Assembly: GCF_910592395.1 (NCBI RefSeq)
Contig: NC_088325.1
Coordinates: 13,456,109 to 13,520,108 of the forward strand
Source: Lineus longissimus
Taxonomy: Eukaryota; Nemertea; Pilidiophora; Heteronemertea; Lineidae
Reading direction: 5' to 3'
DNA length: 64,000 nt
Within the stretch, counting starts at the first letter, position 1. Each line of letters opens with the position of its first letter. The translations under genes were made by a program, and so were the position numbers. Below are positions 58,850 to 64,000 of this stretch, piece by piece. Below the pieces are notes generated by a model. It was not told where the DNA came from. It did no database searches and was given only the letters and a program-made list of their open reading frames with translations.

Positions 58850-59062
58850 AATTATGATGAATATTAATATCTGTTTCGTTTTTCTACAGAGAGAGGAAGA
58901 GTTCCTTGGTGCCAGAGTGCGGCTGGTGAATTGGAGCAATAATCGTCCAGCATCAGACTAACACAACGACAGATTAGGTCTCGTCATTGGATGTTTATTG
59001 TCTAAAGCCTTAGTGTCAATTTGTGTGTAAGGCAAGGTCTTAGTTCTCTGTATCTTTTTTAG

Positions 59063-59946
59063 TTGCAGACACATCATTGAGCCAACATGATGCCCTTAAG
59101 AGTCTTCATGACTTGAACAGCTCTTCAACAAAAAAACAGATCAAAGTTACACCTAAGGGTCAGGAACGTACTCAGACAAAAGTGAAACAGTTCAAGTGTG
59201 ACCAGTGTGATGAAGCATTTGCGTGTTTCGTCCAGTATAAAAAGCATCGGAAACGTCATCAACAAGGAATAAAATGTCACTCCTGTGATAAAATATTCCA
59301 GTGTCGTAGTAAGTGTATTCAACATGAGCGCGTTCATACTGGTGAACGTCCATTCAAATGTGACCAGTGCGACAAGACATTCACTTGCCAAAGTGCACTT
59401 ACTGTGCATAAACGCAATCATACAGGAGACGGAATATTTGCTTGTAGCCAGTGTGGTCTAACATTTGCATGCGAGACAGATCTTAATGATCATCAACGTA
59501 TTCATTCAATCGGGAAAACATTCAAGTGCAACAAGTGTGATAAAACATACAGATTTTGGAATGAACTAACAAGGCATTTGAGCTCTCATGCAGGAGAAAC
59601 GATGTTCAAATGTTATTTTTGTAATAAGACATTTGCAAATGAGAGTGACCTCACAGAACACAAACATGTTCACAAAGGAGATCGAGAAAAACCCTTGGCT
59701 TGTGAAGTGTGTGGAAAGACATTTAATAAGCGATGTGCTCTCACAGCTCATCGGCGTATTCATACTGGAGAAAAACCTTTTAAATGTGATCTTTGTTTCA
59801 AAGCATTTAATCAGAAAAATATTCTCACTGAACATAGACGTATTCATACAGGAGAAAAACCTTACAAATGTGACCTGTGTCACAAAGCATACGTGGGCAA
59901 GGGTCATCTTCGCAGACATACACTTGATAAACATACTTGTGATTGA
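59063..59946 (+). CDS. Zinc-finger cassette 4: nine C2H2 fingers, terminal exon
   Basis: The acceptor is at 59062 or, six bases on, 59068. It joins the shared exons to give 532 aa. Its lead-in matches cassette 3, and cassette 3 and 4 starts lie exactly 1350 bp apart, so the duplication unit covers exon, 3' UTR and upstream intron. Nine fingers, all with the C2H2 set. Finger 7 reads FNKRCALTAH. Confidence 0.88.
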
Positions 59947-60109
59947 TTGAGAAATTGGCTCAAGACCTCTTCACATGTACCACGTGTTCTTCAAGGAACT
60001 TTGCCAGAAGAGATTGAGAATTTTCCTTGCAATGTCGTCTGTATAGATACTCAAGAATGGACACCTGGCAACCCAGTTATCAGAATTTGTGAACTCCTCA
60101 TTAATTTGG

Positions 60110-60115
60110 AATAAA
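60110..60115 (+). terminator. Polyadenylation signal of cassette 4
   Basis: AATAAA 164 bp past the stop, in the repeated 3' context. Confidence 0.65.
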
Positions 60116-60327
60116 AATTATGATGAATATTAATATCTGTTTCGTTTTTCTACAGAGAGAGGAAGAGTTCCTTGGTGCCAGAGTGCGGCTGGTGAATTGG
60201 AGCAATAATCGTCAAGCATTGGACCAACACAAGTCAGATTGGGTCTCGTCATTGGATGTTTATTGTCTGAAGCCCTAGTGTCAATTTGTGTGCAAGGCAA
60301 GGTCTTAGTTCTCTGTATCTTTTTCAG

Positions 60328-61400
60328 TTGCAGCCACATCATTGAGCCAACATGATGCCCTTAAGAGTCTTCACGACATGAACAGCTCTTCATCGAAAAG
60401 ACCCGGTGATGTTACAGTTCATGAACGTATTCAGACAGGGGTGAGACAATTCAGCTGTGACCAGTGCGGTGAAGCCTATAGGTGCTACAAATACTATAAA
60501 ATGCATCAGCGTGTACATACAGGAGAAAAAACCTTCAAATGTGACTTTTGTACCGAAGTGTTCAGCCGGTTTATCTCTCTTAAACAACATAACCTTGTTC
60601 ACTCGTCCCAGTCCTTCAAGTGCGATAGCTGTGAGAAAGCATTCAGAAGCCAAACTGAACTTACTGCTCATAGACGTACTCATAAAAGACAATATACCTG
60701 CAGTGAATGTGATAAGGTATTCTCTTTGAAATCTTTACTAGATGTTCATAAACACATTCATTTTAAACGTGGAGAGAAACTGTCGATATTTGAGTGTAAC
60801 CGATGCGGTGAAACATTCAGTCATTTGACTGAGTACAATAATCATCGGCGCGTTCATAAACACGAAAAACGTTTAAAATGTTCCTCTTGCAATAAACTAT
60901 TTCGGTATCCGAATGAGCTTATTAGACATGAACGTATTCATACTGATGAAAAACCATTCAAGTGCGATCAGTGTGACCATGCCTTCATAAGCCAGGCTGC
61001 CCTTAATGTCCACAAACGTATTCATACAGGAGAAACACTGTTTACTTGTCGGCACTGTGGGGAAGTTTTAAGATACTCTCATGAGCTGGTAAGACATGAA
61101 TATCTTCATTCAAAAGAAAAACAATTGAAGTGTGATTTGTGTGATGAAGCTTTCAGATATTGGAATGAACTCACCAGACATAAACGCTTGCATTCAGGCG
61201 GGACGCCATTTGCCTGCGACCAGTGTGATAAAGCATACAAAAGCAACGGTCTCCTTGTTCAACATAAATGTAGTCATCATGGCGAAAGGTCATTTCAATG
61301 TGACAAGTGTGATAAAGCATTTACACGGAAGAGTCTTCTGATTCCTCATCAACGTATTCATACAGGAGAAAGACCATTCAAATCCATGAAGAGGAAATAA
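60328..61400 (+). CDS. Zinc-finger cassette 5: eleven C2H2 fingers, terminal exon
   Basis: The acceptor is TTTTTCAG at 60327, or TTGCAG at 60333. It joins the shared exons to give 595 aa. The upstream intron and lead-in (ATSLSQHDALKSLHDMNSSS) are copies of those of cassettes 3 and 4, but the fingers are strongly diverged, so this array has an older history or has been replaced. Eleven fingers run from FSCDQCGEAYRCYKYYKMH to FQCDKCDKAFTRKSLLIPH. The last linker TGERPF is followed by KSMKRK and stop, suggesting that the array once continued. Confidence 0.88.
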
Positions 61401-61861
61401 TCTTAACAAGAACCAAGTGTGACCTCATTTTTGATAGTCATTTGTTTCCACATAATTTTGAAAGTGTACCTGATCCCGGCCAGAGATCCCGGGTGTGTCG
61501 TGAATTTTGACTCCAGACTACAGTCTCAATACCCCAGTACCTACAGTCCCAATACCCCAAATAAAATACCCAGATAAGTATGTAACACATAACCACAGAA
61601 TTCAAGAGGATATTTCTCTCCCAATGTCTGCATGATGTCAATGAGGCCGAGCTATTCAACCCACTCCACCCACCTCTGCTGCGATACTCAATGGGTCAGC
61701 AGAATACATGTATTTCAAAGAAGACAGTGTAATGAAGAGAACACGGTTTCTACGGATCACACGCATTAGTATATTTTATACAACAACCACAACGTTTGTG
61801 GAAATAGTGTACCAAAGTAATGTGTACTGTTGTAAAGTTATTCTTCTTTTGTTTCTTGTGA

Positions 61862-61867
61862 AATAAA
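61862..61867 (+). terminator. Polyadenylation signal of cassette 5
   Basis: AATAAA about 460 bp past the stop of cassette 5, in AT-rich sequence. Confidence 0.55.
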
Positions 61868-62460
61868 CAAGATTTTTTAAACTTATCAGCGTTAAAAAGT
61901 GTATCATATATACCATATTTAACCTCATATTACACATAAATGGATTTATGAGAAAAATCTTTTGGTCTCTTTTGTGACTCACTTCAATTGCTTTTAAAAA
62001 TGGCCGATTTTCTTTGTTGAGTTTCCGATTTTTGGTGGCAGGTAAATCCTATTTTTAGCATGAGAAAAAGGTCCAGTTCTTCTTAAAAATAGCTTTTACG
62101 AAGATGAATATGTATTCTTCCATTTACGTAATTCGGATAATGGTTGCAATATCTTGATTAATTGTGAAACACTCGAAAGTGGATGATGTTCTCAATCGCT
62201 CAGATCAGCTACACTTGCATTACACTACACTTGACTGTCACTCGCAGAAAAGGCAACTCAAAAAACCACTATATATTCATTGTATATCCATGTCCATATG
62301 CCATTTTAATGTAAGAAATTAGTTTACAGAGCTTTGTACGGCCCCAAAATTGTCATCCAATAGGCGAAAGATAAAGAAGTGCCACTTAGGCATAGCGTTT
62401 GATGTGTCAGCTCAGCTGACTGAAACTGAGGCATGTTAAAAAAGGCTATATTCTTTCTAG
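61868..62460. other. Spacer between the two zinc-finger genes
   Basis: AT-rich, no coding sequence. A splice acceptor (TTCTTTCTAG at 62451-62460) shows that the second gene has an upstream non-coding exon. Confidence 0.4.
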
Positions 62461-62490
62461 GTTCGTACTTGTATATGGTTCAAAAGAGCA

Positions 62491-64000
62491 ATGTCAGGGA
62501 GTAACGCCAGAGGATCTGTCGTTGATGACATTGGCAGGAATGATGTCAAGACTGAGTTAGACCAAATGCAGTCAAATCCTATCGATCTAAGCAAATCACT
62601 GGCGACAGAATCCTCTTTGCATGTTCGGATAAAACTGGAGTGCCCTGGCCTTGATGAATATGCAGTTCAGCCAAGGTCCTCTTCATGCAGCTATGCTATT
62701 CCTCCCGATATTGCTGCGTGTATTCCTCAAGACACGGACAGACTTTGTGACGAATCTAATCAGCAAGGCATGCTTCAAGCAACCAGTGGAAGAGGTCTGT
62801 TGAAAATTGAAGTGGAAGACCCACTCCACCCGGTACAGCGTCGAATGTTTCAAGAGGATGAAGAAGAAAACAAAGGGACCGCCATGGAAGAAGACGACGT
62901 AAGTCTGTAAAAAAGATTTGTTCTGCAAAACTTTTAAAGTGTGCTTCTCTTACATGAACAATGCAAGGACAGAATGCATGGTCTAACGTTCTAATTCTCA
63001 TTTCTTCATTTCAGGACTCATCAGTAGCATCATCAGATACATTTATATATTCTCCAAAGGACCATGACACAGGTAAATTTATTTTGCCACTTCCCTTACA
63101 AGTTTCTGTTAAAGGGTTGCACTGTTCGTGTTTGTTGTATTTACCGTTTACATAATAATCATTTGTTCCCCCTTTTTCTTATTGTAGGCTCTTCCGGAAG
63201 CGAAACAAAATTGCAGCAGAGTTTATCTGAGAGTCAAGAACCTCTTGCTTGTAACATGTGCAGTCTGGAATTCAAAAGCCGCAGAGATCTTGCTGGACAT
63301 AGAAAGATCCATTTAGATCTGGAAGTAAAACAATTTCCATGTAAACTTTGTGATAAGTCGTTTCTGGAGAAAAGTAAATTAGCCCGACATGAGCGCACCC
63401 ATATTGGAGAAAGACCATTCAAATGCGACATGTGTGATAAAGCATTTGCACACAGTGGTGGGCTGACTCAGCATAAACGTAAAAATCACTTGGACCAAAA
63501 GCGAGATCGGTCTGGTGAAGGGTTCCCTGGGAGAAATCACAAAAGTGATATAGGAGGACGGTGCTTGGACCAAGGTGATGAGGGCGACGGTGTCGGTGAT
63601 GATGATAAATGTTACCCCTGTGACAAGTGTGATAAGAAATTTTCACAGAAAAAAAAGCTGACTCGGCATAAACGTACTCATACTGGTGATGAGCAATTCA
63701 TGTGTGACCAGTGTGGTGAAACCTTCGCACAGAAAAAACTGCTGACTCGACACAAACGTACATGTGGTCATTCACGTGATGAACCACTGATGTGCGATCA
63801 GTGCGGTTTAACATTCGCGCAGAAGAAATTGCTGAATCAGCATAAACGTGTTCATTCGAAGCGCGAGGACTCCCTGATGTGCGACCAGTGTGGGAAAACT
63901 TACGCAGAGAGAAAAAGGCTGACTCAGCACAAACATACCCACTCAAAAAATGGATGTTTTCAATGTGACCAGTGTGGCAAAACGTTCGCACAGAAAAAAC
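62491..64000 (+). CDS. Second zinc-finger gene of the same layout, 3' end outside the window
   Basis: Exons 62491-62898, 63015-63072 and 63188 to the window edge join in phases 0 and 1, as in the gene upstream. The N-terminal exon is acidic, with VKTE, IKLE and LKIE as SUMO-type sites and the block RGLLKIEVEDPLHPVQ shared with the first gene. The array exon has at least eight fingers: three spaced ones, a glycine/aspartate-rich spacer of about 50 residues, then a run with almost the same recognition helix each time (FSQKKKLTRH, FAQKKLLTRH, FAQKKLLNQH, YAERKRLTQH). Several linkers between these are longer than the standard TGEKP. The open frame continues at base 64000, so length and stop are unknown. 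Confidence 0.85.

Overview
The window is eukaryotic genomic DNA. Every recognisable protein is split by short introns with GT/AG ends, polyadenylation signals are visible, and much of the sequence is minisatellites and small inverted-repeat transposons. The gene set (an ABCH-type half transporter, an EI24 orthologue, ribosomal protein S25, an immunoglobulin-superfamily protein, a two-FN3 receptor with a sortilin-like tail, and a large C2H2 zinc-finger cluster) and the repeat style suggest a marine invertebrate, perhaps an echinoderm, hemichordate, lancelet or lophotrochozoan. I cannot fix the phylum from sequence alone.

Layout. 1-2.8 kb: nothing recognised. 2.8-5.0 kb, minus strand: Ig-domain gene, 5' exon missing. 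5.3-13 kb: transposon-like inverted repeats and three minisatellites. 13.1-17.4 kb, minus strand: a complete 7-exon gene (397 aa) with signal peptide, two FN3 modules, one membrane segment and a short acidic tail. 19.4-21.2 kb, minus strand: RPS25, with a TTAA-flanked piggyBac-like element in one intron and a perfect 131-bp inverted repeat upstream. 23.0-27.4 kb, plus strand: complete EI24 (8 coding exons, 344 aa), divergent from RPS25. 27.9-28.5 kb: 19-bp minisatellite. 29.8-38.1 kb, minus strand: complete 15-exon ABCH-type transporter (707 aa). 38.1-51.5 kb: repeat-rich, with decayed zinc-finger sequence and one doubtful gene.

51.6-61.9 kb, plus strand, is the most unusual part. One pair of N-terminal exons rich in psi-K-x-E motifs is followed by five zinc-finger array exons. 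Each array exon has its own acceptor, the same splice phase, its own stop and its own AATAAA, and no other start exon is visible between them. The simplest reading is one gene that makes alternative C-terminal zinc-finger arrays from tandemly duplicated terminal cassettes. The predicted products are 444, 528, 560, 532 and 595 aa. Between the first and second cassettes lie four copies of a decaying 189-bp zinc-finger repeat. At 62.5 kb a second gene with the same layout and a related N-terminal motif begins and runs off the window end.

All exon joins were done by eye from frame, phase and splice consensus. No transcript or database evidence was available.
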